In this document: positions 49,101-53,829 of the stretch, one piece after another
How the letters are laid out: every line of letters starts with the position of its first letter
Position numbering within the stretch: position 1 is the stretch's first letter
From: Panopea generosa
Lineage: Eukaryota; Mollusca; Bivalvia; Adapedonta; Hiatellidae
DNA: 64,000 nt
Assembly: GCA_029582155.1 (NCBI GenBank)
Contig: CM055897.1
Location: 96,697,582 to 96,761,581, forward strand
Reading direction: 5' to 3'
Notes under the pieces: generated by a model
Databases searched by the model: none
The model's input: the letters and a program-made list of their open reading frames with translations, nothing else
What the model was told of the DNA's origin: nothing
Made by a program: the position numbers and the translations under genes

Positions 49101-49863
49101 AATTCTAAAACTGCAGAATGAAATTGTCATCAAAACAATACCAATTCCCAGAAATGTGTTTAAAATTGTTTAGTCCTTGTGATTACAAAATTTGTACTCA
49201 CTACACTGCAGCTAAAATAACAACAAATTACGAAAAATTTTCCCTCAATTCTCAATATCTTTAATTCAAGAGCATTTTTCGTTATTGATACATGTTTAAA
49301 CATCTAAAATTACAAACAACTTACAGTTTATGTGCAAGAAATCAGTTGTGAATTATGAATGATTATTTTGCAAATTATTCATCCTTCGTGTTCTGTTTCA
49401 TCAACATTTAGTCAGGATATGCAAATTTCCTATCATTCTATACAAGTCCTCGATCAGGGCCACAACATTCTGTGACCAACAATGAAAAGCTATAGTGTGC
49501 ACAAAACTAAAACTGAAGAACATGACAACATAACATGGTATAGATTTATTTCACTAGGAAATTCTACAGGTTGATTCGAAACGCAGATGTGGATGTTGCA
49601 ATTGGAGAAGTGTTGCACTCTACTTAACGTTACATATCCATTCATTACATATCAATCCAAAATATAACGAAGAAGTTAAATTGTCTACAAAATGTTTGTC
49701 TAATAAAAGTTCAATGTTGAATATATGTTTACCTGCATTGATACAAAAGTTGCGTTTATAGATACGTAATTTCAAATGAAATACCTTCTGTTGCATCTTC
49801 ATTAAGTTCCAATATCTGTAAATTGTTTTTCCGATTTTTTTTTATATCAGCATCTGGCGCCAT
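7083..49863 (-). CDS. J-domain (DnaJ class C-like) protein gene, 16 exons seen, 3' end not found
   Basis: Sixteen exons were assembled from GT-AG signals with matching phases: 49863-49785, 42927-42875, 40957-40885, 40460-40339, 39273-39216, 37201-37122, 36106-36047, 35349-35275, 33329-33234, 30891-30806, 22316-22157, 13679-13554, 12276-11919, 10757-10660, 9594-9452 and 7186-7083. They sum to 1771 bp, or 590 codons plus one base, without a stop. The J domain occupies residues ~14-69, with helix II plus HPD (KRLALKYHPDK) and the NPDNSDATEKFQELSQAY region, so it should stimulate an Hsp70 ATPase. After it come a Cys/His and acidic segment (~70-109), a hydrophobic/basic stretch (~110-130), and charged, probably coiled-coil regions to the end. 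The full-length family was not recognised; automatic pipelines might call it DnaJ-like or trichohyalin-like. No signal peptide or clear membrane span is seen. The last exon found ends in phase 1, so at least one more exon is needed. Confidence 0.88.
7660..8800. mobile_element. Non-autonomous element built of about 170-bp tandem units
   Basis: About seven diverged units are present, each with the landmarks TCAAGGGCCATAACTCCAAC, GATATTATGGTTATATAACT, ACTGTGTAAGTTTGGTGAAG and TGCTAGAGTGCACAC. The left end carries a small hairpin (TTGGCCCTAATG type) and the right end reads AGAATAGCTCACCTTGCAT. The same architecture, with fewer units, occurs at 38410-39105. It resembles bivalve pearl/CvA-type elements with internal core repeats of about 160 bp (established for that group; assignment here is inference). 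It sits in intron 15. Confidence 0.7.
9295..9470. repeat. Degenerate tandem repeat overlapping the exon 15 splice donor
   Basis: Three to four diverged copies carry the landmarks GGTGTACATCTGGC or GGTGCACAACTGACC followed by TTT and TATGGTGTATAC. The exon 15 donor lies inside the last copy. Confidence 0.6.
9452..9594 (-). CDS. J-domain gene exon 15
   Basis: Forty-seven codons begin FKMKTSPTDGSSYAECDFER and end ELCTIKGE, then AG in phase 2. The acceptor is GGTATTTTCAG. I chose the donor AAAG|GTCAGT because only this phase joins exon 16 without a stop. The same donor sequence recurs 37 bp further on inside a degenerate tandem repeat. Confidence 0.75.
9805..9898. repeat. Three copies of a 31-bp tandem repeat
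   Basis: The unit halves are CATACTGATACCTTCATTAA and CTAGACCTAT, present three times with one or two differences. It is intronic. Confidence 0.85.
10660..10757 (-). CDS. J-domain gene exon 14 (coiled coil)
   Basis: Thirty-three codons begin ERQLKLERDNEKEEKLNRHE and end RGEQISD. The Glu/Lys/Arg/Leu composition is typical of a coiled coil. The acceptor is TAATTAAACAG and the donor GAT|GTAAGT, phase 0. Confidence 0.85.
11811..11935. repeat. 53-bp tandem repeat duplicating the exon 13 splice donor
   Basis: Three copies with an exact 53-bp period (marker ACCAG at 11811, 11864 and 11917) contain the last 20 or so exon bases, the CTGGTAAGT donor and the next 30 or so intron bases. Only the 11917 copy borders open coding sequence. 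Confidence 0.9.
11919..12276 (-). CDS. J-domain gene exon 13 (largest, Ser/Thr/Lys-rich)
   Basis: This 358-bp exon begins SKLVENVMLEKSTKSSLLQQ and ends IQIQPPRHT plus one base. Its middle has loose repeats of the kind AQKST..K..D/PE..., probably disordered. The acceptor is TGCACAG and the donor CTG|GTAAGT at 11919/11918, phase 1. If translation continued past the donor it would stop at a TAG at 11908. The exon end and donor are repeated twice more downstream in tandem (see the 53-bp repeat). Confidence 0.85.
12715..12982 (-). mobile_element. tRNA-derived SINE with telomere-like tail, 9-bp target-site duplication
   Basis: On the minus strand the head contains a box A-like TGGCTGAGTGGTCAGAGGC and a box B-like GGTTCAAGTCTC, reminiscent of Leu/Ser tRNAs. 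The middle (CAGTTACTTGCGGAAGGACA) resembles the conserved core of the other SINEs here. The tail is (TA)n followed by three CCCTAA units. The target-site duplication CAATCAATA (plus strand) is at 12706-12714 and 12983-12991, so the telomere-like repeats lie inside the inserted unit. Confidence 0.88.
13554..13679 (-). CDS. J-domain gene exon 12
   Basis: Forty-two codons begin KKQVKLKQINTDTPDVPKED and end NETKNGQMGFK, phase 0 on both sides. The acceptor is CACCTTTACAG and the donor AAG|GTAAAG. Confidence 0.84.
14850..16040. mobile_element. Element of about 390-bp tandem units with GGCCC hairpin start
   Basis: It begins AACAAGAGGCCCAATAGGGCC (a short hairpin). It contains about three diverged units sharing CCCAGCCCCTTGAT, GGGCCCC and GACTTAACAGTTCTTAAGAA-type landmarks. 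No coding sequence is seen. It lies in intron 11. Confidence 0.55.
16041..18110 (-). mobile_element. CGGGGG-type tandem-unit element, split by a nested insertion
   Basis: Segments 16041-16220 and 17836-18110 carry the same unit (CCAATCACAACTGAAGGAGA, CTTGACCTTTGACGAACAGA, TTGTCCTTGTTAAACAT), which also forms the copy at 57208-58106 in the opposite orientation. The right border is a hairpin around CCCCGCTGCTCCGCTCTGTG followed by GGGGGGATA. The element is interrupted by another element at about 16221-17835. Confidence 0.6.
16221..17835 (+). mobile_element. Element of eight units of about 160 bp, nested in another element
   Basis: It starts ACAAGAGGGCCAAGATGTCC then CGCTCACCTGA, and ends GGCTCAGGTGAGCTAAAAA, giving a roughly 10-bp inverted repeat near the ends. 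In between, about eight units of 153-165 bp share TTTCTGACAAGAAGATTTTT, CTTATATAGTAAACTAAC, CGCCATGTTTTTTGACGAAT and AACAAACTTGGTAGAGGGTC. The architecture matches bivalve core-repeat elements (Helitron-like/HINE in some descriptions); assignment is inference. Confidence 0.7.
18120..18478. repeat. Mixed fragments of tandem-unit elements
   Basis: The unit around 18180-18330 (TCAAGAACTCGTCTGAGATC, CAATGAAAAATGAAGGTGCT) recurs at 19150-19300 and is related to the units at 7.7-8.8 kb. No gene is seen. Confidence 0.5.
18479..18713 (-). mobile_element. 5'-truncated SINE with 14-bp target-site duplication
   Basis: This is the same family as 23753-24040, minus orientation, with tail (ATCA)n and body AATATTAAGTGTCATTTTTATGCC on the plus strand in shortened form. 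The duplication ACCCCCAAAATTGA is present at 18465-18478 and 18714-18727. Truncation removed box A; box B is only partly kept. Confidence 0.88.
18714..19384. other. Repeat-derived spacer
   Basis: The stretch 19000-19100 echoes the ACCCCCAAAAT text flanking the SINE, and 19120-19310 repeats the unit seen at 18180-18330, ending in ACGGACAGACGGACA. No gene was found. Confidence 0.4.
19385..19725 (+). pseudogene. mariner-like transposase relic (C-terminal third)
   Basis: Decayed text of a mariner (DD34D) transposase is readable in shifting frames. HQDNAPVAIMQRPYRLT (from 19432) holds the second catalytic Asp. ENAPYSPDLALSRF (about 19511-19552) lies at the third-Asp motif. VAGFDQEWYKDIFEQRVKRH and the following EKCIKFNGDYIKNI end at a TAA at 19725. 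The residue expected to be the third Asp (P-S/C-D-F in active relatives) reads Arg. In-frame stops and frameshifts make it clearly dead. Confidence 0.8.
19882..21860. mobile_element. DNA transposon with TACCGTATTTACCC ends, about 2 kb, non-coding
   Basis: The left end TTACCGTATTTACCCTATGT and the right end GGGTAAATACGGTAA are inverted repeats of about 30 bp including TATTGGGACA. Just inside the left end further TTTTGGGACACC repeats occur. Internal blocks (20080-20440 and 20490-20870) match, inverted, 27960-28290 and 27720-27960 in the element at 26991-28405; 21240-21440 matches 1420-1615. No transposase frame is present. A self-contained short palindromic copy forms its right end. Confidence 0.65.
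21733..21860. mobile_element. Palindromic mini-MITE, 128 bp
   Basis: AATTACCGTATTCACCCTAT at the left pairs with the right end ATAGGGTAAATACGGTAATT; GTATTGGGACAG motifs lie inside both arms. It could be a separate insertion or the compound right terminus of the 2-kb element. Confidence 0.75.
22157..22316 (-). CDS. J-domain gene exon 11 (Glu/Lys coiled coil)
   Basis: Fifty-three codons begin PAMVHDQVILQELKVQEEKR and end with a Lys-rich run ERKEKKKQ-like tail. This is a strong single-helix or coiled-coil composition. The acceptor is CATTCCACAG and the donor CAG|GTACAT. The preceding intron is about 8.5 kb and contains several transposons. Confidence 0.83.
22525..22704. mobile_element. Fragment of the 43264-43926 transposon family
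   Basis: The sequence matches, inverted, about 43716-43895: AATAAACGTCCCCACC, GAGAGTGTATTCGCCCATCT, TTTGTTACACAAACAACAAT and CCCATTGTTTATATC are shared with small changes. Confidence 0.7.
22817..25743. mobile_element. Non-autonomous DNA transposon flanked by TTAA, 2.9 kb
   Basis: The left end TTAAAGGGTACCGCA and the right end (minus strand) TTAAAGGGGAACGCA are inverted. Both arms carry GACGTCATAGCTGCACTTCC-like sequence about 185-195 bp in, next to a GCCGCCATTTTA/CGCCATATTGG motif. TTAA borders suggest a piggyBac-like element, but no transposase was found, so this is inference. A SINE (23753-24040) is nested inside. Confidence 0.6.
23753..24040 (+). mobile_element. Full-length tRNA-derived SINE, 288 bp, 9-bp target-site duplication
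   Basis: The head reads GGCCCGATTAGCTCAGTCAG (box A region), then GAGTTTGAATCCCC (box B). A middle domain with CAGTTACTTGCGG and GGTTAGGTTAACTGAA follows, and then a tail ending ATGCTAAATATTCAGTCAAC. ATTAATTGT flanks it at 23744-23752 and 24041-24049. It is the longest copy of the family also seen at 3743, 18479 and 42490. Confidence 0.92.
26190..26220. repeat. Poly-C tract
   Basis: A run of 13 or so C followed by ACCCCCTCACC. It may be difficult to sequence; no function is assigned. Confidence 0.8.
26576..26958 (-). mobile_element. Truncated copy of the 43264-43926 transposon
   Basis: In inverted orientation it matches 43264-43665: CGGTTAGTATGTGCACGCTG, TTGATAAGAGCAAGCCTCCA, CCATAAATTCGGATATTCCA and the outer end TAAAGGAATATATGGTA are shared. 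The inner end stops near 26576. Confidence 0.85.
26991..28405. mobile_element. DNA transposon with TACCGT ends, 1.4 kb, non-coding
   Basis: The left end TACCGTATCTTCTCACGTAT and the right end (minus strand) TACCGTTTCTACTCGCTTAT form inverted repeats of about 30 bp. Its right half is an inverted relative of 20080-20870. The small open frames inside have no recognisable motif. Confidence 0.65.
28406..30805. other. Long intron 10 remainder without recognised gene
   Basis: Mostly AT-rich sequence. At 29878-29965 a GATCATGAGGCTAT motif recurs three times at about 35-bp spacing. At 30015-30055 the text AGGTGACCGCTTACACAGCG then TTGACTGTA looks like one end of a DNA transposon, but no matching opposite end was found. 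Nothing else is supported. Confidence 0.4.
30806..30891 (-). CDS. J-domain gene exon 10
   Basis: The exon starts EIQQIREDLTKTKEFQNIPD and continues QKKTEEVP, then ends in phase 2 (AG|GTATGA). The acceptor is GTGTTGGCAG. The two leftover bases join the first base of exon 11 to make an Arg codon. Confidence 0.82.
31070..31370. repeat. Tandem repeat of about 58 bp with CACATACAATAAAAT
   Basis: About five units combine GGTTCACATACAATAAAAT twice with TTCTTTTAAAATGTAACAT. It lies in intron 9. Confidence 0.85.
31371..32215. other. Intron 9 spacer
   Basis: Nothing recognisable beyond low-grade similarity to tandem-unit element flanks was seen. Confidence 0.3.
32216..32662. mobile_element. Two-unit tandem element with terminal GGGGG hairpin
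   Basis: Two units of about 140 bp share TTCAAAGGGCCATAATTCAT, TTGGTACCA and GCCAATGGTTGC. They are followed by a CAGACGGACGGACGG run and a TAGCCCCCATG...CTGGGGGTATA hairpin. This is the same general layout as the other tandem-unit elements. Confidence 0.6.
33234..33329 (-). CDS. J-domain gene exon 9 (Lys/Arg-rich)
   Basis: Thirty-two codons begin QARKKKNERLPKDERPALSK and end YKREM. The acceptor is TTATTTCAG and the donor ATG|GTTAGT, which is slightly off consensus. The content is predicted helical and highly charged. Confidence 0.82.
33397..34052. mobile_element. Non-autonomous hAT-like element
   Basis: The left end CAGCGTTCGACATTAACTTT and the right end (minus strand) CAGGGTTCAACATTAACCCA are inverted, with further CTAGACC/GGTC text inside both ends. 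CAG-starting ends suit hAT, but an 8-bp target-site duplication was not seen and no transposase is present. Confidence 0.55.
34335..34915. mobile_element. Single-unit ACAAGAGGGCC element carrying a nested SINE
   Basis: It starts ACAAGAGGGCCACTGTGGTC and ends CTCCTCAGGTGAGCTAG. The unit (GGGCCATAACTCCAACATTA, TTGGCCAGTTCAAGAA) is interrupted near 34480 and resumes near 34765 (CTTGTCTGAGATGTTATG). Confidence 0.65.
34482..34765 (-). mobile_element. tRNA-derived SINE of a second family
   Basis: On the minus strand the head has TTGGTTGATTAATCGCATTT and box B-like GCGGTTCAATCTCCCGCC. The 3' part ends AAAACGACGCTAAACACC, like other molluscan SINE tails. Borders are approximate. Confidence 0.65.
35275..35349 (-). 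CDS. J-domain gene exon 8
   Basis: Twenty-five codons begin LMKFHSYDEWQKARDPRKRP and end NYKTR, between a TTTTTACAG acceptor and an AGG|GTATGT donor, phase 0. Confidence 0.85.
36047..36106 (-). CDS. J-domain gene exon 7 (acidic)
   Basis: Twenty codons encode KYHDECFEDESDEYELTEED between a GATACAG acceptor and a GAT|GTAAGT donor, phase 0 on both sides. Confidence 0.85.
36200..37012. repeat. Minisatellite of about 33 bp filling intron 6
   Basis: About 24 units of ACACATACACTCACCCACGG then ATAGAGATTAC occupy almost the whole 1-kb intron between exons 6 and 7. Confidence 0.93.
37122..37201 (-). CDS. J-domain gene exon 6 (basic then acidic)
   Basis: The exon encodes RFTSKKKRKKFTSEEQDED followed by KFFEFIQK. 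The KKKRKK run could act as a nuclear localisation signal (inference). The acceptor is TTTACCAG and the donor AAG|GTATGT, phase 0. A minisatellite fills almost the whole following intron. Confidence 0.85.
37225..37890. mobile_element. Three-unit tandem element (GGGCCATAACTCTGCC type)
   Basis: Units share AAGTCCAAAAAGGGCCATAA, TTATGGTTCTTATCTGTGTG, CATTCATATCCAATGAGTGG and GGTTGCATAGATATCTTA. The unit length is about 150-190 bp. The right end holds GCCGCCGGCGTCATGGCAA. Short minus-strand frames here are by-products of the repeat. Confidence 0.7.
37891..38409. other. Intron 5 spacer
   Basis: AT-rich, with no exon or repeat recognised. Confidence 0.35.
38410..39105 (+). mobile_element. Tandem-unit element, same family as 7660-8800
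   Basis: It starts TGGCCAGAGTGGCCCTAAAT then CGCTCACATGTGGCAG. Four units carry GATATTATGGTTATATAACT and TGCTAGAATGCACACA landmarks. It ends CAGAAAAGCTCACCTTCAGC then AAGTGAGCTAAAAAA, close to the 5' end of exon 5 downstream in the same intron. Confidence 0.75.
39216..39273 (-). CDS. J-domain gene exon 5 (hydrophobic/basic segment)
   Basis: The exon encodes LWFFRKIFMDVFSEFVFRR, an amphipathic, aromatic-rich helix flanked by Arg. It is too short and too charged to be a confident membrane span. The acceptor is TATCTTACAG and the donor AGAC|GTAAGT, phase 1. Confidence 0.82.
39750..39976 (-). mobile_element. Second copy of the GGCCATCCTTAAAAA MITE
   Basis: On the plus strand it shows TTTTTTTTATGATTTACGTC, GCTGCCTACCTACC, GGAGCACAGAAAACAAACAT and the end TTTTTTTAAGGATGGCC, matching the complement of 6110-6265. 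The opposite inverted repeat is not present, so this copy is truncated. Confidence 0.75.
40339..40460 (-). CDS. J-domain gene exon 4 (Cys/His cluster and acidic run)
   Basis: The exon encodes GCCDENSPHHHHGFCPNHG and TFCFDDSC followed by an Asp/Glu-rich run ending DEEDSV. The spacing of paired Cys, a four-His run, and further Cys and His residues suggests possible metal binding, but no named zinc-finger family fits. The acceptor is TTATTCAG and the donor GTT|GTAAGA, phase 0. Confidence 0.85.
40885..40957 (-). CDS. J-domain gene exon 3 (helix III)
   Basis: The exon encodes NPDNSDATEKFQELSQAYID and then LTKS. This is the standard J-domain loop and helix III (KF..L..AY) directly after HPDK. The acceptor is AACTCAG and the donor is TCAG|GTAAAG, phase 1. 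Confidence 0.92.
41215..41400 (+). repeat. Dispersed repeat, copy 1
   Basis: It shares CATGGTTATCTAAGGTT, GAAAAGTGGTA, TATAACAATTACTTCCAAAT and TTTAAAATCCAA with 48715-48890. The family is unknown. Confidence 0.7.
41440..42262. repeat. 47-bp minisatellite, about 17 copies
   Basis: The unit reads TGATCTTATTGGCTGATGGG then CGGAGCTTATATTTCTGTAA and TCATCCA. Several copies are near-identical. It lies in intron 2. Confidence 0.94.
42490..42712 (+). mobile_element. 5'-truncated SINE (family of 23753)
   Basis: It starts at box B (GAGTTTGAACCCCACC) and continues with CAGTTACTTGCCAAGATGGG, GTTAGGTTAACTGAACG and GATGCTAAATATTCAAAC. It sits just downstream of the minisatellite in intron 2, near exon 2. 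Confidence 0.82.
42875..42927 (-). CDS. J-domain gene exon 2 (helix II and HPD)
   Basis: The exon encodes DEIKKAYKRLALKYHPDK across a TTTTAG acceptor and an AAG|GTTGGT donor. It contains the invariant HPD tripeptide and the basic helix II that contact Hsp70. It is 53 bp long and enters in phase 1, completing the GAT codon with the last G of exon 1. Confidence 0.93.
43264..43926. mobile_element. Non-autonomous DNA transposon, 663 bp, TACCGTATATTC ends
   Basis: The left end TACCGTATATTC and the right end GAATATACGGTA are inverted. Subterminal GTGGGGGCGTTTATAAA occurs near both ends. Partial relatives lie at 22525-22704 and 26576-26958. No coding capacity. It lies in intron 1. Confidence 0.85.
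44100..44545. mobile_element. Three-unit tandem element (ATATGCAAAGTTTCACAA type)
   Basis: Units of about 125-150 bp share AAAATAAAATGATCTGCATA, CATATGCAAAGTTTCACAA and TTTGTTGCCATAG. The end shows a GGATGGACACCGGATGAACG run as in related elements. Confidence 0.65.
44571..45039 (+). mobile_element. Inverted-terminal element of 469 bp, copy 1
   Basis: It starts CTCACACCACTATTATCTCC and ends GTAATAGTGGTGTGAG, a 15-bp inverted repeat. It is over 95 percent identical by eye to 47340-47807. It contains a box B-like GGTTCGAACCTC, but no convincing box A at tRNA spacing. Confidence 0.82.
45740..46669. mobile_element. Tigger/pogo-like non-autonomous element, 930 bp
   Basis: The left end CAGTCAAAACTCGTTATTTC and the right end (minus strand) CAGTTGATACTCACCAACTC fit the pogo/Tigger CAGTNRANACTC signature. 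TA flanks both ends. Inside, TTCGAA motifs repeat near both termini. No transposase was found. Confidence 0.8.
47340..47807 (+). mobile_element. Inverted-terminal element, copy 2
   Basis: Near-identical, same orientation as 44571-45039, starting CTCACACCACTATTAACTCC and ending GTAATAGTGGTGTGAG. Both copies are preceded by TTCAGGA, which hints that the pair, rather than only the element, was duplicated. Confidence 0.82.
47854..47920. repeat. Perfect 17-bp inverted repeat, 67-bp unit
   Basis: GTTCAGATAGAAAATTC at the left end pairs perfectly with GAATTTTCTATCTGAAC at the right. This could be a very short MITE or a recoded hairpin. Confidence 0.75.
48715..48890 (+). repeat. Dispersed repeat, copy 2
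   Basis: Counterpart of 41215-41400. It is preceded at 48480-48715 by a single unit of CACAAAGTTTCATTCAGTCG type that resembles the tandem-unit elements. Confidence 0.65.
48891..49784. other. Intron 1, exon-proximal part
   Basis: No repeat or additional exon recognised. AT-rich. Confidence 0.35.
49785..49863 (-). CDS. J-domain gene exon 1 (start codon, helix I)
   Basis: The ATG at 49863 has a favourable context (A at -3, G at +4). The exon encodes MAPDADIKKNRKNNLQILEL and then NEDATE; the NLQILELNEDATE part matches the start of J domains (xLYxxLGVxxxATxxEI). The donor is GAAG|GTATTT, ending in phase 1. The in-frame upstream sequence has no better start that I could see. Confidence 0.85.
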
Positions 49864-49960
49864 TTTCGTGATTTTGGCAGAGACAGAAGAAGGGACAGAA
49901 CTCTAATAATATAAAAAAAAAACATTTGACCACAGGCGGAATGTCGAGTACCCGTCCAGA
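49864..49960 (-). promoter_or_regulatory. Probable 5' UTR/promoter side of the J-domain gene
   Basis: This is the sequence just upstream of the exon 1 ATG on the minus strand. No TATA box or obvious element can be placed with confidence; the call rests on position only. Confidence 0.3.
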
Positions 49961-52070
49961 TTCACCGTGCCCGGAAGTTTCATTTGAGGTGTAAGTCCAC
50001 CATTTGTTTTGTTCTTTATATTCTATGGTAAATAAAAAGGGTTTGCAAGCTGGCTATCATGTCATAGAGACCCAAAAGGAGTACATCATACGTTTTATTT
50101 TTTGTCAACCTCTGTAATACCAAATGTAGGGGTCATATAACATATAAGAGATTGTTTTCTGTTCAGTGTTTACACTGTTGACAAAGTGAAAATAGACGTC
50201 AAAAATCACGTATTCAAACCCCAAATTTCGAAGCATCATTCTTTTTTTATAAATTCACAATTCAAAATGACAATGTTTTATAAGTGTACAAAATAGATCT
50301 ACATCTGATAATGTCATTCAAATAAAAAAAGCATTAAGATAAGAAAAATGCATTTTAAATAAGAAAAAAAAATCAAGGATTAATTATTTCTTGTTTCCAA
50401 TGGTGGTATTATGCCTTTAAGTACCGGCTGTTCAGGGCTGCGTTCAGTTCGGTCAAACGTTTGATAACGTTAGCTAACATATTTATCTGGACACTGGCCC
50501 AACCTCACATTAACACCCAGTACGTGTTAATTTTAGGGAACCAGGCATTAAACGTGTTTGCTGTTTAACGGTACTGGACGCAGCCCTGAAACCACCACGT
50601 AGGTGCATACTAGATCTAGACAGTCAAAAAGAGTTAAAATCTAAATCATTTTTAACTAAAAAATATCGACTCATCAAAATGTGAACAATTAGGAACCAAC
50701 CGCTGTAGGCCTTACTTATGCATGTTAACAGAGCTTCTGTAGATATAGAGAGAGGAATAGACGACTGATAAGAAATTGTAATGTAATCACTTGTTGAGGT
50801 TAAATAGTAAAACGGCACCTCGTAGTAATGTACGTGTGAAAATTTATAATAAAAATGATTAGTTCATAACTACAAGGACTTATCTCTATATAACTCCTTG
50901 AGAACCAAGTAAAAAATCGAAGGAACGGAACACGACGATGATATGCGCAACCAGATGTCATACTGATACTCGTTAGCAAGTTTTGCCAACATTAGTATAT
51001 AATTATGTTAATCAAAATTGTCGTCTTGAAACAATAAAAAAAATCCAACGAATATTATTGACATTACTGGAATACTAGATACTCATGATGATATGTTAGT
51101 AATAGTACATGGAATAAATTGTTTCAAGAACTTACTAGAAAATATATTGTGGAGATGAAAAATACACTTGAAGTAGTCAAACAGATGTGGCTATTTTGGT
51201 GTTCTCTCTATACCGACAAGAACCAGTAACTTGATGTGTCACTGCAAGAACTGCCACGAACTGCCAAGAAATCAAATCTAGTTTATCATCAGTAGACCAT
51301 TTTGAAATCAGCTTTATTTTATGCAAATATTAAAGAAGTTTTGTTACGATAATTCATTTTATAACCCTCAAATGACTTCTTTCGTTTCAATTACAATGTG
51401 TCTTGTGTTTTTTTTAGTGTCTAATATTTTGTGTAATTACATTCAGAAGTTTTCTGCTCTGAACTAGATAACGGATGGCGGGACGGACCAACAGAAAGAA
51501 AGGCAAACTTTCAACAGTCACTTTAGGGCAATATCCGGTATACGTTGTTAGCCTAAGAACAGCACCGAGGTTTTAGGAGACGCAAAATAAAAAAATACTA
51601 ACAATAGGTCTTAATAGCGTTGAAAAGAAAATCTAGGTTCAGTACAGTTAAAACGGTATTTATGTACTTTAAACAGCGTTGGATGGCCTCTGTCAAAATA
51701 ATGTCGTTGTTTTAAAGCATAAATGTCTATATATAGCAATTATTATAAGAAGAGGTAATAAACCCTATTGTTTTCACTATTATTATACAATATTATACCA
51801 GATACAAGTTTTAAAAGATAATTCATCATAAAAAGTTGAATTAAACAATTATAGTCAATTGATTGAAATATTAATCATGAATTGGACACCATCTTTAAAT
51901 AGGTGTTTTCCTGAATATAAGGTCAGAGTTTTTTCTATTACAAAACAGGACGGTTTACTTCTTCGTAATAACGCAATACCACGTAAGCTAGTTTCTTTCG
52001 ACGCAAATTGCAAGAAGTCTGTTTGAGATTTTCAGTGTCAAAGTGTTCTTGAAACCTCGGAGGACCTTAT
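49961..52070. other. Intergenic region upstream of the J-domain gene
   Basis: No gene was recognised. It contains the MITE at 50431-50590 and otherwise AT-rich unique-looking sequence. Confidence 0.35.
50431..50590. mobile_element. MITE of 160 bp with TTCAGGGCTGCG ends
   Basis: The left end TTCAGGGCTGCGTTCAGT and the right end (minus strand) TTCAGGGCTGCGTCCAGT are inverted; internal AACGTTT/AAACGT text also mirrors. Adjacent sequences do not show a clear duplication. Confidence 0.82.
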
Positions 52071-52072
52071 TT

Positions 52073-52096
52073 GGGGTTGGGGGTGGGAGGGGGTGA
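52073..52096 (+). other. G-quadruplex-prone run
   Basis: GGGGTTGGGGGTGGGAGGGG followed by G contains four G-runs with one- or two-base loops. Function unknown. Confidence 0.7.
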
Positions 52097-52169
52097 CTGC
52101 ACTGCGGCAAAGATTTTTTCTAGTGCGGAAGGCTTGTGCTTGAAACTCATAGGAATGTTTTTGTGCTGG

Positions 52170-52610
52170 AACTTGGGTTTATTCATGCATATTAATTTAG
52201 TCTGATGGTTTTAGGTTTGAAACCGTTCTCAAACGTAACAGGTTAATTTTGTGCTTGAGCTGGATTTTTAGACTTAGGTTCGGAACAGTCCCCAAACGTA
52301 TAAGTGTATATTTATGCTGGAATTGTGCATTGTTCCAAGCATACAGTTTTGTTATTAGTTTGTAACCATTCTCAAACAATAACTTTATTTTCTTGCTGAA
52401 ACTTGGCTTTGTTTCATGCGCCTTAGTTTAATTTGAAGTCTTAGGTTTGAAACAGTCTTCGCACATATAGGTGTACTCCTATGCTGGAGCTGAGTAGTGT
52501 TCCAGACATACAGTTTTGGTTTGAGTTTGAAAAAAAGTCTCAAACGTTTGCTGTCCAGACACGTTGTCTGAACAGCTGGTCTCATTATTAAAATAGTGTT
52601 GAACAACAGT
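52170..52610. repeat. Degenerate tandem repeat
   Basis: Diverged units share TTAGGTTTGAAACAGTC, CTCAAACGT, TATGCTGGA and TTCCAAGCATACAGTTTTG. The period is roughly 150 bp with sub-units. The small minus-strand frames here are repeat by-products. Confidence 0.55.
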
Positions 52611-52888
52611 TAGTTCAAATATACAGGGTTTGAAACATTATAATGTATATGTAGTTGATTGGCATGATCATGTGTCTGTATGATTTCTAAATATTAGAAT
52701 CATTTTATTATCTTTATTTTGTTTGAAGTTTACTTATCATGAGGCAAGAAGCCTGAGGAAAATTTATATATTATATAGTTTAAACAAAATTATTTAACAA
52801 AGTTTCAAGCTATTGCTTTTTCACAGCTTAATCCAATGAAGACACAGTCACATTACAAAAGATCCCGTTTTAAGTTCAAGATACTCAC

Positions 52889-52960
52889 CCAACATCTTGA
52901 CAGCCTCTACCCATGTCCGGACTATGGACTCATCTTCAAAGTAAATTATTTTTAAAACAA
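52889..52960 (-). CDS. Orphan exon-like segment
   Basis: The minus strand reads KIIYFEDESIVRTWVEAVKM then LG before a good donor (TTGG|GTGAGT). It is coding-like in composition, but neither an acceptor nor partner exons were identified. Confidence 0.25.
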
Positions 52961-53829
52961 ATGTAACGTTCCGATTTTAAAGCTCCTCATTGAATTCAGG
53001 CTGGTGTAGCTTGTTAAAATTTAAAAATGTTAAAAGCCTCTCACTAAGTTAATATTTGCAGCTACAATATTGAAACGTTCAGTTTTGTTTGCAATGCGAT
53101 TCAACTCTATCAACACGAACTGACTTATAGCTATAATGTGCATCATCGGAAATGAACGTAAAACTGCACGATCTCTTAAATAACTGTCAAAATAATTATG
53201 TACGCTTATCGCAGCCCCTGTATAAAACCTGAAAACCGATAACGTGTTATGATTCTATTTAAAAACTTGAATTACCTGTATAAAGTTCTACCGCCATAAA
53301 CAAAATGAGAATAATAGGTCATTAGCAATATACCCAAATATTTATGATATTTTATATAAGTCATCATTATTGTTACCAGGATTATACAGAACGATGCGTT
53401 ATAGTTCTATGTAAACTGAATACTATTTTTGTTAAAAACTAATAAGCAAAATATAATTAACTGTATATTATTTACGGTAATTTTATATATTAAATACGTG
53501 TTTTCTAACAGTTCAACGTTCGCTGGTATTATTATTTTATTTTTTGTTTGCGTTAACCTAACACCCTTTTTGTCGTTGATGAATAAAACCTAATATGCTT
53601 GTACATCGTCGTGGATAGGTAATGCCGTAATAGAAACGGGGTGTTATATGTAAATACTCAAATGAGAAAAAAATACCGTTCTGTAAAATGTAATGAAGCA
53701 ATTAACACATGAAAACTTTTACGTCTGCTTTTTTTATGTAAGTCTATATACATAATGTAAAAATAAAACTTCAACCTCTTTCCCTTTTCTGCTTCCGCTT
53801 CAAAATATTGATAAAAAAAAAGAAAAAAA

